Positions 23,401 through 35,840 of a DNA stretch of 64,000 nucleotides are shown piece by piece. Location of the stretch: the NCBI GenBank assembly GCA_003667245.1, contig RCNN01000194.1:1-64000 (forward strand), read 5' to 3'. Position 1 is the stretch's first letter. Every line of letters starts with the position of its first letter. The stretch comes from Heterostelium multicystogenum. Taxonomy: Eukaryota; Evosea; Eumycetozoa; Acytosteliales; Acytosteliaceae. The notes beneath the pieces were generated by a model that was not told where the DNA came from, made no database searches, and saw only the letters and a program-made list of their open reading frames with translations. A program made the position numbers and the translations under genes.

Positions 23401-25951
23401 TCCCATCGATGACCCAGAGCGTCGTAAGCAACTCCAAGATGCCATCTTACATTTGGAGACATTGAACAACTCACTCTACCCACAGGTCATGGACTTCTTG
23501 AATGATCCAAACAAACCCAGCACTCCGTGAACGGACTCAACAACTTGCTTCGTCGTTTGAAGGATGGTGTTGAAAATGTTTCTGCCATTGCCGCCAACTC
23601 TGCAACTGAGCATCTCGAGAGCAAATCCATTGCTGTCGCCAATGAGTTGGTTCAAGCTCGAAGAAGCTGTTCACTCCAACAACGCTGCCGATGCCAACGA
23701 ACACCACCAAAAGGCTCTTCAAGGTATCAAGCAACAAATTCAACTCTCCAAGCACATTGCTGAGCAAACCTCAAATATTCCACAACGTCGTGCTATCATT
23801 GATTTAACCGACAAGCTTGAGAAACAAGCTTTAGCCTTGTCTGCCGCAGTTAAGGAGTCTCTTGCTAATCCAAACAGCGCCGCCGCCAAGGACAAGCTCA
23901 GCGAAGCAACAGCCGCCACCAGAGTCCTTATGGCACAATTGATTGCCGCATCCTCCAACAAGGTACCCGAGGAGCAAGTCGCTGCCACTGCTGCATCAAT
24001 TAAGAAGGATCTCAATGAGCTACTCGATGCTATCAACAGTGGAAAGCCCGACCAAATCAAGGCCGGACTTTCTGAATACAAAGAAGGAGAACAACGTCAA
24101 AAGCTTGAGCAACTCAAGGCATACGCTGCCAACGTGCAAGATCCATTCTTGAAGCGTTTCAATCAACGATGCCGTTTCAGATTTGGAAAAGAAGCTCAAC
24201 GAAACCATTAAGGCCGCCTCCCAAGCCGCCGCAAAATCCAATGCCGCCCAAATCAATAAATCTCAAGAAGACAATTGAATCTTCCACCCAAGCCTCCGAC
24301 AAGGTTATCAAGGCAGCCACTCCATCGGGCTGAGGACCGTATTCTCTCGCAAGCAGTCAAGATCTGTGAGACTCTCGACAGAGTACAGGCTTCATCGAAG
24401 AAGGGATCAAAGGCCGATGTTGAGTCCAACCTCAAGGATACCGTGACGAGGTCCAACGATACCATCCAACTCATCAAGCAAGTTGCAAGACTCTTCCCGT
24501 GATCCACACAAGAAGGTCGCACTCAACGAGCTTGCTGAGAAGCTTAAGAGCTCACAACAACCCTTGTCCAACCTTGCCAACAATGCCGCTGAAAAGCCAA
24601 ACGACTCAAAGCTTCAGTCAGATCTTGCTGCTTCCATCCAACCAAAACCAAAGACATTTTGGGTCGTGCCGCCACAACTGCATCAGCAAACCCAACTTCA
24701 TTGGTCGAAGATTGCTGTTCTCAAGGCTTAACAACGACATCAACCAACTCCTTGCTGCTGCTCAATCAGGGTGATCAAAAGTCCCATTGGGGGACGCTGT
24801 TACCAACGTCCAAGACTCAGAGAAGAGATTGAAGCTTGTTGCCAACGCCAGCAACGATCCAAAATCAAGCAATCATTGCAAGCACTCAACACAACTATGC
24901 CAATCATCATTGGAGCTGGAAATACTTTGATCACTGCACCAAAGGATGCACAAGCCAAGCAACTTATTGAATCACACTCCAAGAAGGGCTATTTTTGAGG
25001 ATCTCACCAATTGCCTTGTCACTAGCCAATCAAACACCGGAGAGGAGAACATCATCATCAACGGTACAGTCGTTAGCAACGAGCTCGACAACCTTGTCAA
25101 GCAAGTAAAAGAAGGGTGACAAGAATGCCATCGACTCTTTTGCCAAGACCTCACACAAAGCTGCTTCAGAACAAGCTTCTTGGCCCGTGCACTTCCTCAC
25201 AAACCAAAAATGCTCAGAGAAAGCAAGAGCTCACCGCCAAGGCCAACGCTCTCTGAGCAAGGCTTTGCCACAGATCGAAATCCTCTCCAAGAATTTGCAA
25301 GCCAACCCATCTGATAAGGCCTCTGCAGACAAGCTCGAAGGACTTGTCCAGACAATGAAGCTCAACACCAGAAAGATCGTCAACGAAGCATTGGCTGAGC
25401 GTGCCGACAAGGAAGCTAAGGAGCGTGCTGCACGTGAGGAGAAGGAGCGTCAAGAGCGTGAACAACGTGAAAAAGGAAGAGCGTGAGCGTGCCGAGCGTG
25501 ACGAAGTGATGGCCGCCGCCCAGAAGATCCAAGAGCGTACCAAGGACTTGGTCAAGGACAACACATCCGAAGGTAAGCTTTACAACACTGCACAAGGAAT
25601 TGCCGGAATCATGAAAGATCTCTCAGAAGCCGCCCGTTCCAACGACAAGAAGGGAATGCTCACATGCTCGAAGCTTCTCTCAGAGCAAGTCAACATCTAC
25701 CTCCAAACAGGCCAAAGAAACCGCCGCCAAATGTACAGATCCAAAACTCAAAGAACAAATTATCACCGCAGCACAAGCCGCACGTAACTTTACCGTTCAA
25801 CTCAAGATTATCGCAGCAGTAAAAGCTGCCAGTGAAGACGACGATGCATCAACCAACAAACAACAACTTATCAAAGTGTGCTAAAGGATTAGCCAAAGCT
25901 GTAGTACAAACCATTAATGCTGTTGAAGTTGGTCAAATCAGAGCCAAATAA
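20467..25951 (+). CDS. giant vinculin/alpha-catenin-family helical-bundle protein (many frame switches)
   Basis: About 1,800 codons. The N-terminus resembles the vinculin D1 head: VKTTVDYLVELASKSAVLWN, SDLLESATILSNMPFNKPA, LLKGAKGIMEHMVVLLQQAD and VTRLIKKARLVESKLKV. The rest is long Ala/Leu/Lys/Glu helices in repeated bundles (for example LAVAQQIAALVDTNRELTNA). A charged ER/K stretch at about 25380-25510 probably forms a single alpha-helix. Introns: 20623-20712 and 21405-21479. Reading frame changes at least a dozen times between about 21300 and 25880 while protein character is kept throughout, so I read indel errors and not a decayed gene. Likely an actin-linked cytoskeletal scaffold. No talin FERM domain is seen. 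Stop at 25949-25951. Confidence 0.65.
25380..25510 (+). other. ER/K charged single-helix segment within the vinculin-family gene
   Basis: Residues run in alternating acidic and basic blocks (ADKEAKERAAREEKERQ, then EERERAERDE after a one-base frame switch at an A run near 25470). Such E/R/K alternation forms stable isolated alpha-helices acting as rigid spacers in motor and cytoskeletal proteins (established for ER/K helices; its role here is inferred). Confidence 0.5.
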
Positions 25952-27463
25952 ACAAATAAATAAAACAACCCATAAATATAAAATATAATATAAAGTGTAC
26001 TTAAGTTAAATTATACATATAACTTTGTTCTATTTCTAAAATTATATGTTTTTTCAAAAAAACAATAAACCACCACATTTTTCAGAGTTGTTTTGGACGA
26101 ATATGATAGCTGATTGTCAAAGAAATTATTGTCGTCAGGGGGCCACGGGATTTAGCCGTAAACTAAAGGACCGGTCAGATTCTCAAAAAAAACGATGATT
26201 GATCAGATTCTACAAGTTTTTGATAAATCAGCAAACAAGCCAAATTTAACTGTAAAAATAATTTTAGATTTGGTAAAAATGAGTGGTTTTTTAAAGTAGT
26301 GTTGCAGTTAGAGCTTTATGAAAAATTTAAAACAAACCAAACTAAAAAAACAAACCTAAAAACATAATCACAAACACAAATTTGCATAGTTTCATTTCGG
26401 TTAAGATTTTTTACAAGTTTTGAATCAATCCAAACCAAATATTAATAAAATTGGATTATAAATTAATTTAAATTTTGATTTGGTTGTGTAAAACTAAAAC
26501 TTCCATCAATCAGTAAGCAAAGCAATCAGCGAAAAAGAAACATTCTTACCTACCTTATAAATCACAAACCTAATCAACTCATTCAGAGTTAGTAGAGTTG
26601 TTGGACGTTCCACACAGCCATATCTACCCCACACACATTCCATCAACACCTTACTATATCTTTTACAGTAACTTCTGTATTATTACCTAATTGTAACATT
26701 CTAACCATTCAATCATATCCATACACCATCCACCCATCCATTCATCCATCCACAGATTCATTTTAAAAATACCATAGATAGATAGACATATAAATAATAA
26801 TAATAATAATAATTAAAAAAATAATCAACAAAATAATTTAGAAATAGCACAGAAACAGTGGAATAAGGAATTATATAACTTTAGATATATATCTTAAATT
26901 TTGCAAACACACATAAATAAGGCTTCGAGCTCTCACCCGAAGTGGTTACTTGGATAAGTTAGTGTTTGGTGTGTGTGTGTTTTTAAAAACCAATTATTAT
27001 TATTATTATTATTATTTTATATCTGATCGATCAGATATATTATATAATATAATATAAATTTGTTTTTGTTTTGATAGAACAGCAAACAGCACTCTTTAAG
27101 AAACCAACCCACTTACTTCACTTACCACTCTGTGATTGGTTGTTAACGCAACAGCAGTGTCTCAGTAAGCCATCGATAACTTAGTTAAGCTTATCTTAGC
27201 AGCACCAGTCAGTCAGTGTGTGTTATTAACTTAATTTGTTATTACCACTATTACCGCTATTACTACTACTCTACTACTTCTGCTACTTTCAATTAAAATC
27301 AAATTACAGTTGGCAATTCCAACTTTATTGCCTATAATAATATTAATAATAATAATAATATAATTATACTATTTCCAAGAGAGAGGAAAGAGATTTATCA
27401 TTTACATTTGCAAATTGCAGTGTTTAGATTAGATCCAGAGAGAAGAAGAAGCAGCATTGGAAG
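25952..27463. other. 1.5 kb intergenic region with 22-bp palindrome
   Basis: No gene recognised. A locally GC-rich patch lies at 26135-26190 (GGGGGCCACGGG, GGACCGGTC). Other features are ATT/AAT triplet runs at 26800-26812 and 26995-27017, a perfect palindrome at 27018-27039, and a long polypyrimidine stretch of ACT/CTA repeats at 27240-27290 before the next gene. Confidence 0.5.
27018..27039. repeat. 22-bp perfect palindrome
   Basis: TATATCTGATCGATCAGATA plus TA reads identically on both strands, centred between 27028 and 27029. It sits between an ATT triplet run and a TATAATATAATA stretch, about 425 bp upstream of the C2/ankyrin gene start. It could be a dimeric transcription-factor site or a cruciform-prone sequence. 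Confidence 0.6.
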
Positions 27464-30400
27464 ATGGAGGTTTTAGAGTTGAAAATATTGGAGATGCGAA
27501 ATCTTCAGTTGAAATCAACGACAACACATCACCAGCAGGAACGACACTTGAAACTGAAAGTTGGATTCGGAAAAATAGGTGGTTGGGTCAAGCAATATTC
27601 CTCGAACTTGCCATCCAGCCATTTCTCGATCAACAGCAATGGAAGAGTGGATATCTATTGGAATTGGACATTTCCACTACGTTTCAAACAGAGATATCAG
27701 TATATTTATATAAAAGTAAGACTCGATATGTTAAGAAATTTCGATTTCCAATCTCGGGAAATTATACTAATTACTATCTTCTATTGTAAATCAGTTGGTC
27801 GACGATGGATTCCTTGGTAGCTTAATTGGAGAATGTACAATCGATATTGGACATCTTAGATATCCGACTACACATAGTCTGTGTGCTCCAATTATTTCCA
27901 ATGTTTCTAGTTCGCATCTTGGTAGTCATTTTATGAATATAGGTGAGATCCAACTTTCGATATCGACTTGTCCGAGAAGTCTGCATATGTACCCATCTCA
28001 AACATCGAATTTAGAAGAAAAGGATGATGTTCCTGGCTCATCGGAGAGCACAAGCGACCAGATGGTTCCAGTCTACTGTAACAACAGCGCACATTCTTTT
28101 AAGGAACAAATTAAAGAATCGATTACCTCGGCCTCTCATTTGATCATTGGTACCATTAAGAATGGAATAAGAATGGGTTCATCTTCCGATATAAACTATC
28201 TAAATGGCGAGTCCAAATATACTCTGAGACAGGAGATGAAAGATTTGCTGCTCCGCAATGAAAAATAACTCTAAGCCTTTTGGCTCAAACAACGACCATA
28301 TTCATCTAGTTATTGCTCACTGTGTGGGATTGGAGCGAGAATTCAATCAACCATTGTCTCTTGGCTGCCGAATCAGAGTCGGAAACACCGAGAAAAAGGA
28401 AACTCATCCAAAACCCTCAACAATCTAGTTTGGAAAGCAATATTTCGACATTTCCCTTTCTAACCCCATGCACAGATTCTCATTGTCAATGCAAATTTTT
28501 CACTGTCCAGCTTCTTGATTACTCGACTACACCTCCTTCATCATGGGAGAATCAAAAGAAATCAATTTATATTCGCTGGAGCGAGACAAGGTATTGGAAA
28601 TGTCCATCCCTTATAGACTAATAATGTCGGATCGACCGAACCTCAGCGTAACCACCAAGGATTTTCTTGAAATTCACCACTGGTAATCTCTCAGAAAATG
28701 ATACCACCGAACTACTCTACCAATCCGTCTGCGCCAAGACACACACCTGATGAACGCACTCCTCCGTAAGGGGGCAAAGTTTAACAATTATATTCAAGGA
28801 GAACCGACACCTTGAACAGGTCACCTATACTACTCCACTTATTAAAGCATCGAAGCACGGAAACATTGGACTGATAAAAAGCACTTATCGAACTTGGTGC
28901 ATCAGTCAACTATCCAGACCCAGATGGATTCACTCCACTCATGAGAACTCTACAGTTTGAAGGCATTCACCAGCCATCTTCGATTCATGTATTGCGTTTA
29001 CTATTAGACTCTGGTGCAAGTATGTGCATGCTATTATTCAACAAATCGAAAGTCCTAAACTTACTAATTCTTAATTCCTCCTAATAGATCCTTCTTTAAG
29101 AAATAAATATGGAAATGATATATTCAACTATTGTAACAACAAAGAACATACTCAATTTTTACAATGTACGCATACTTTTAGGAATGACATTATTATTAGG
29201 TACATTTGAATACTAATACATTGATTTCCAGCTTATATATTATCTAGCTTTGTAGAGGTTACAATTTTGAAATGTCCAAGATGCAATTATATAGAATTTC
29301 CATACTGCAGCGAGAATGCTAATCCAATATTGAGAGATAGAAATTGCAGATGTTGCGAAATTATCTAATTGCTTATCCTGTAATTATCCATTGTCAACAA
29401 AAGACGAATATGTAAGTTGCCTACACTGTTTCAAACTCCATAGAATCCACATTATTTACCAAATGTTTCCAAACAGGTTAAACCCATTATCAAATACGGA
29501 GCTAACACACTTAACGAATTCATTTTCGTCAATTGTCAGAGTTAACTCACAGTTCATGATACATTGCTCGGCTTGCCACTCATTGGAATTCGTCAGCCAA
29601 CAAATGGTGGAGAGCCAAACGACGAACATTGTACCAACAACGAAAATTATATATATTAAATCACCTTTCACATCTTCCACCCTGCACTGCCAACACAGGC
29701 GACACCAAAAATACACTATTCAAAAGTAATATTCTCCCGAAACAACTCGACATTCTTCTACAACTATCACCAAAACAAAGCATCCGAGGAGCACTATAAA
29801 CAAAGCCCAAAAAACCCATCACATCACTTCTCCCGACTACTCACCTTTCCAGTCATTACCACACGAACTCATCCTTACTTTATTTTCAGCCAAATCGACT
29901 CATGGTCGGATATTCTCAGTCTTATACAAGTAAATTGGCAATTCCACAATGTCTTGAATGACAATATGTTTTGGAAGAACAAGCTATGCTCTTTGTTCAG
30001 TCTGTCTCGCCAAACTCCACTATTTGGTAATTCATTCAAATCGCTTTATGGCCATTACACCAGCATGGCGGAATGGATTAGAATCCTATTGTTGGAAGAG
30101 ACATTCAAACAAAATATTCATTTGAAATCAATCCTTTCCATGGAAATCTCAACGTAGAGATGTCACTTACCGCCAAGAAGTATCTCTTCAACAAAGATGG
30201 CAGTTCATTCAGCTTCGACAATGAATTCAAATTGATATTGGAATTCTCTGCCATCAAGCAGTTGGAGATGTCAGTATCAAAGCACTTTGACCAGCCCAAT
30301 CAAAAGATAAGTGAGTTGTGTAGCCTCATTGGAATTTCCAGCTACAGCAACACCCTCTCTTGAAAGTATCACTCAGCACATTGGAAAATGCCTCGATCCA

Positions 30401-30563
30401 TCTTAGACTTCAGCCAAAAGCAATTTCAAGATGGATCAATCAATATCTGAAATACATGTATCCAGGATTTCATAATTTCCTCATGATCAGAGACGACGTG
30501 GGAGGAAGTATAAATACTGGACTTTTTCTATTACGACATAGAAAAGGTGGATCTTTTATCTAA
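27464..30563 (+). CDS. C2 / ankyrin / CxxC / F-box multidomain protein (frame switches)
   Basis: Exon 1 (27464-27715) begins MEVLELKILEMRNLQLK and holds the first half of a C2 domain; it splices in phase to 27795, where SLIGECTIDIGHL and GEIQLSIS complete it. A second C2-like stretch follows (IHLVIAHCVGLEREFNQP ... FIMGESKEINLYSLERD, about 28290-28660). Then come ankyrin repeats (TPLIKASKHGNIGL, DGFTPLMRTL, VLRLLLDSGA; about 28820-29165). Next are CxxC pairs (CPRC, CRCC, CLSC, CLHC, CSAC; 29265-29590). An F-box-like segment, SLPHELILTLFSQID ... VNWQFHNVLNDNMFWKNKL, lies at about 29850-29990. Introns include 29020-29087 and 29166-29231. Several one-base frame switches break it. It may instead be two genes, split before the F-box. 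Plausible role: Ca2+/membrane-linked ubiquitin ligase adaptor (inference). Confidence 0.5.
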
Positions 30564-30729
30564 CAGATAAATTGTAATACCAATAAATCATATTTTTTAA
30601 TTTATCAACAGTAATTAATTAATTGGTTATGGTTGTGGCTGTTGTTTGATGATTAGAACTACTGATTCTAATTCTATTGTTGCAAATGGGTGCTGGGAAA
30701 AAAACGTCCGTATTGACTGGCCAAGTCGG

Positions 30730-33700
30730 CTATATGATTGTGAAATATTTGGATTTTAGTGATTGTGTGTAAACCTCGAGGTTGAGTGGTGATTTGTTCT
30801 CTGTAAAGTGTAGTCTGGTGGTCGATAGGTATTGATTTGCGTTGGGTGGATGATACTTGAAATGAAGTTCCAAATGGTCATTAAGACAAAAGATATTTCC
30901 TATCCGTGTAATTCTATCTAGCAACTCGGTCACTTGGCTCAAATGGTGCAGGTATAAAGCTAGAGTTGGAAAGCATTCCAATCAAAGTACAAGTTGGTCT
31001 GAAATGAGAGGACTTTGACGGCTTGCTAATAGATTTCTCTGAAAACCAATAGGAAATTCATTGACCAACAAACTCTTGGCAACTTCAATACATCGAATAA
31101 ACTCTCTACCATCTGATGGGTTCAATCGATCAATTGTATTAGTTAGAATAATATGATAGGTTGGACCAGCCATATCAAAATGGGGATCCATTTCATTAAT
31201 AAACTTACCATTCGATATAATCTCAAAAAGATCCAAGAGTATGGTGTCTTGTTGGAAGAGTTTCTTTAGGTAGATATCACGTTCAAAAGTAAGAATGCTT
31301 TGGCATTATATCCTGATAGTTTTCATATGATGGGTTGATATGGCTCGGCCAAAACACGTTTCAGAAGCTGTGTTGTAAAAATGGCAAGCTTCTCTCTGTC
31401 AAATAATTCAGAGCTAGAATTGGCTTGCTGGCCTACTATCTTTTTGTTCATTGACACTGTAAGCTGCTTATATCAGTATGACTACTTTGTTGTTGATTTG
31501 GAGTTCTGTACAAAAGTGATTTAATTAACTCGACCATTTGATATTGATTCTCATTCTGAGCATAGCTAGCGGTTTGATCAAGATCTCCAAGAGCACTTCC
31601 ATTTTTAAATGGGGATGTCGTGGTTGGTTCATATCCAAGAACTTATATTGATAGAATTTCCTCTTAAAGTTGCTCTGTAACATTGTTTTCGTTTTCATCT
31701 GGATCGTTAACCATTTGACAGTGTATGGCGACATTCATCGTTGTCGTCACTGTCGAAATTTCCATTTTCAAAATGATCCGTCTTTTGCTTCTTCTTCTTG
31801 TTGTTGTGAATGAGAGAGAGGAAGCGGCTGAGACAATGGAAATGTTTGGATTCAATATAAGATCGATCTCAACCTTTCCTCGGGCTCGGGTATAATGGAC
31901 TGTGCTGCATTGGCTGGATGAATGACATAGGTAGTTGGATGCTTGAGTTTTTTGATCTGAGTGGATGGGACTCATGATGAAATCGAGGAGCAATGACACT
32001 CCCCAACTAAGATTGAACAACGATATATTACAGATTGATTGATCTAAAGAAGAAAAAGGGAGCAATGTAAGTAAGAAATTCGGGGGTTGCTATGATACCT
32101 TCTGGGTACATACATATAGATTTTAGATTATTTAACAAAATGATTCTTTTGGTATTCTTTCTTTTCATTCGATTCGATTGCTGTCGGGTTGGTGGTGCTT
32201 CCAAAGTGAATAAGCAACTTGAATATCATGTTTAATATACGTTCGCCAAAGATTCTCATGTCGAGGAGATCTTTAAAGTTGGAGTGGAAGTTTGCATCGG
32301 AAAGTGTAATCTGCAGTGACTGTAGTGACTTTTGTCGTACTTTTGGTGAGCTATGCTCGATCATTCGAAGTAATATAAACCATCTTGATTTCAGTGACTT
32401 TAATACGTATTGATTGCTGTTGCTTAAAGAGATGGTGTTGATTATCATCGTTCACAACCAACATCCACAATATGTTCGACATCAGATGCTCTAGACTGCT
32501 CAATGATAGTGAATCTACTTTGTCCAATGCCATATTGATTGAATCGCACAATAATCCAGGCCAACCAACCTCGAATTGATTGGCAAAGTATAAAAAACTG
32601 AGGAATGCTGTGCTGCTATGCTTTGATGGTTTCGAGAGGAAGAAAATCAGCACTTGCTGGCAATATTGCTCGCTTGTCATTGCAATTACGGTTTGTCAGT
32701 GATACCAGCTGGAAGTCAGACTGGTCTCGCAGCTCGTTGTCCTCGTCTCTCGCCAATATGTACTGACAAAACAAGCACAGTGAGCTTGATAGACCCTGTA
32801 AGAGCTGTTGATATTGCTTGCTGTTACCACCTACTTCAAATAAAGACTGCTCCAAGTGATTGACTATCGATAAAAGCAGTGATCGCTTATGCTGAATGCT
32901 GTCGCTGCTGAATTGGCTTTGTCTGTGTTCTTCTTTGATTCTAATATACAGTCGAGCAACAATGTAATGATTCTGGTGATGGAGGACGCATCCAAGTAGG
33001 AGCCACGCTCGCTTAGTATCATCTTGACTCGATTGATTCAGCAGATAATGAGCTGAATATGCTTTGGAAGTGGTTGATGACTTCTGGCAAGACAATGGAC
33101 AACAGAACCGGACAATGGTAGAACAGATTCAATAGCTTGTTTGGGGTGACTCTCTTTTCCTGTAGGTGGCTCAACACGACTGCGCCAATGATATGTTTAA
33201 ACTGCTCCGATATATACTCAAGTATCTTCAGCTGATTCACATCGACTCGTCTGTCACCGTCGCCTATCTCTGCATAGCAATGCTGCAATATCAGTTCGAT
33301 CGACTCCATCGGATACTTTCCACTGATAAACAACACAATCCAGCTTTGATGAGTAGATTTCAGCAAGTTTGTTTGCTTAAACAAAAGATCTATCAATGGT
33401 CTAATTAGTACTATGATAGTGTATTGCATCTCTACATGTTGTACATACCAACTCCATTCTTTGTCATGTGTAAAAGCAATGAAAGCAGATTCCTAACCGT
33501 AAGATATTTAAGGTTACTTTGAAATGTTGTTGATGGGTGCTGTGTCAATGGCTGCACTATAGTAGTAGACGACGATGTTGCTGCTGTTGAGTTGTATATA
33601 ACCATTTGATTCAGGTGTGAAAGTGTTAATGAGTATCCATTGCATAATGTCAAGATACCAGGCATTGCCGCTTCGATCCAGAAGCGATATGATATATTCG

Positions 33701-34398
33701 TGAATGCTGAGTAATATACTCGTCGTAGTGTTTGTACATTGCATATCCTTTGTGGTAGTTTGGCGGGTGTTGGATTCGCTAGAAGCGAGGACCTCAGCTC
33801 CTTTGTCTGTGGCGAAGACAACAACTTTGACTTTTCGTCAACAACAATAGTGACATGTGGTGATGAAGTTGAAGATGATGATGATGTTAACGGTGATGAT
33901 GTGGCACTGTTGTTGATGTTCTCAAAGTTACGCTTCTTTGAGTGTTGGTGTTGCTGGTATTTAGGTGAAGACAACTTCAGTTTGAAACAGCCAGTTTGGC
34001 TGGTGTCTGCAAGTGCCATCTGGAAGTGCAGGTGGTTTGCATATACCAAAGTCAGCTGGTCAAGTAGTTGTCGCTTGAATGTAGGAATGCACTCCAAGCA
34101 CATCAAAAGAATATCAAGGTACTTGTGCTGATGAAGATAAACAGGATGATTGAATGGTATCGTCCAATACCAAGACGACACCACTACCAGCATTGCCAAG
34201 TCGACTACTACTACCACTAGTAGTAGTACTTCCACTATTTATATTGTTGAATGAACTTCTTTAATTTACAGAATCACTCGCTATTGACTTGTAATGTTGT
34301 CTAAAGAAAGATATACATTTCACTGTTGTTGTTGCTGCTGTTATTGTTGAATCATCATGGTCATCCTCAGTAGTATTAGTGCCAATAAATTTTAACAT
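30730..34398 (-). CDS. large helical-repeat protein, possibly Integrator subunit 5
   Basis: About 1,150 codons in at least six interleaved frames on the minus strand, with consistent helical character. The likely start MLKFIGTNTTEDD at 34398 is followed by a Ser/Thr/Gly linker, an in-frame TAA near 34272 and then HKYLDILLMCLECIPTFKRQ. Later segments include VYYSAFTNISYRFWIEAAMP, QHCYAEIGDGDRRVDVNQLK and SNILWMLVVNDDNQHH. The C-terminal block FERDIYLKKLFQQDTILLDL followed by VNEFPIGFQRNLL recalls from memory the corresponding region of Integrator subunit 5, a scaffold of the snRNA 3'-end processing complex. The match is local and unverified. Frame switches near 34130, 33430, 33070, 32640, 31900, 31300 and 30985 look like assembly errors, some possibly short introns. 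Confidence 0.4.
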
Positions 34399-34612
34399 CT
34401 GCTCTACTGCTGCTGCTGGTGCTACTGGTACTCAATCTACTGACTGTATTTTGCTTTGAAATTCACTTTATTGACTGAAGATCATCAACAACAAATTAAT
34501 TCATAGGAATGACAAATGAAATCAATCAAATTTTTAATTTGAGTTGAAAATTTTTAAAGAATGTCAATCCTGTTTTATAATGACTTTATAATGGTTGGGC
34601 ACCCGGAGTGAA

Positions 34613-35840
34613 TTAGAAAGATTCGTTCACAACAGATTGAATAGAGAACAGATCTACGTTGATATTGACTGGGAGGTTTGCAGGTGGAGGGAATGGAATT
34701 TGGAGGATTTCCAAACATAGCTCCGTTGTAGAAGCTCAGCCACTGGTATTGGGAGTTGATATAAGGGGAGAGACAGTGAGTTACATGGTGGATCGTTTCC
34801 ATGTCCAAGACCTTGCCAGTCAACTCCTCCTCCTGATCCACCTACTGCAGGTGTCATGAGGATATTGTTGATCGTTGAAAGTGTTTTGTCGACATCCGGA
34901 GGTGCTGTCCCACACGAAACGATCATTGTAGGCTTTTCTGTTCCAGTAGCCAGAATTGGTCCTGCAAACACCTGGTGGTTGAGGATGCTGGTTGACTCCT
35001 CTTTGGTACAACAGCACAATGAGTGCGAATGGGCCAAATTGGCCTTCTGGAGCTTTCCTTCTTTTGAAAATCTTTATACCAATGACGATTCTCACAGTGG
35101 TCCTGGCATCAAGAAACAATTGGCAGTTGAGGTGCAACCTGTTGAGGGATTGGCTCTTGCCAGTAAGGATGACAAGAGAGGGATACGTGCTGCCTAGTCC
35201 ATTACAAGAAGGTGCATTGGGATTCTTTGGTCGGAGACGGTTTTTCAAAGATATATCAGGTTCAACTGCCTGACCATTGTCAAGAATTAACGATGGGCTA
35301 GCAGAGAGTAGAATATGTGCACCATGTCCAGCTGCTACTATCGGATCGCTGATGAGATTGAACATTTGACCGCCTGCATCTTCATGTTCGTGGAAAGGAC
35401 ACTCAAAGATAAATACTTTGCCATTGAGATAGAATAGTCTAGCTCTATGCCCCAAAGAGTCCCTATCATTTTGCCTCCTCTTCCAGAAATTTTCAAATGA
35501 TATCTTGCTGTCAATGATGATTCCATCTTCGGGGAGCTCTCCTATCTATCAGATGTGTTTACAAATGTTATTAAATAGAAAAGTTCATGTACCTTTTGGT
35601 CACAAGATGAAGAAGGTTACATACTTTATAGATATGATCAATTTTTTTTGACCAACCTCTGATCTTGTTTATATCTTGTTGACTGACAATCTGAGCTGGT
35701 TCTTTATCTGAGTCCTGTGCAACGTTGGTAGTTTGTTGTACCATTACTTGAGAAGGAGTATTTGAAGAGTTTAAAGTCGATGAACAGGTTGAGTATGATG
35801 ACGAAGGAGTGTTATCATTGTCTCCAGCTATATCATCCAT
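34613..35840 (-). CDS. Uma2-like (PD-(D/E)XK fold) protein, active site apparently altered
   Basis: The N-terminal exon (35840 to about 35572) is Ser/Thr/Gln-rich, then ISQQ-like helices (DINKIRGWSKKIDHIYK). The intron spans about 35571-35540, but the junction phase is not resolved. The core reads GELPEDGIIIDSKISFENF, FHEHEDAGGQMFNLI, NGQAVEPDISLKNRLRPKNP, YPSLVILTGKSQSLNRL, TTVRIVIGIKIFKRRK and FALIVLLYQRG. The tail is ELLQ/YNGAMFGNPPNSIP...NINVDLFSIQSVVNESF with stop 34615-34613. VEPD followed by a YP-x-LVI strand, then TTVxIVIGIKIF, matches my recollection of Uma2-like restriction-endonuclease-fold proteins. The usual acidic residue of the VIE strand is Leu here. Frame switches lie near 34990 and 34780-34720. 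Confidence 0.4.

Noticed and set aside
20467..25951. Talin identity for the vinculin-family gene
   Set aside because: No FERM domain and no I/LWEQ C-terminus; the N-terminus fits a vinculin head instead.
25966..25974. ACCCATAA sequence as a dictyostelid ncRNA upstream element
   Set aside because: The motif matches, but the DNA about 60 bp downstream is plain AT-rich sequence with no stem-forming RNA ends.
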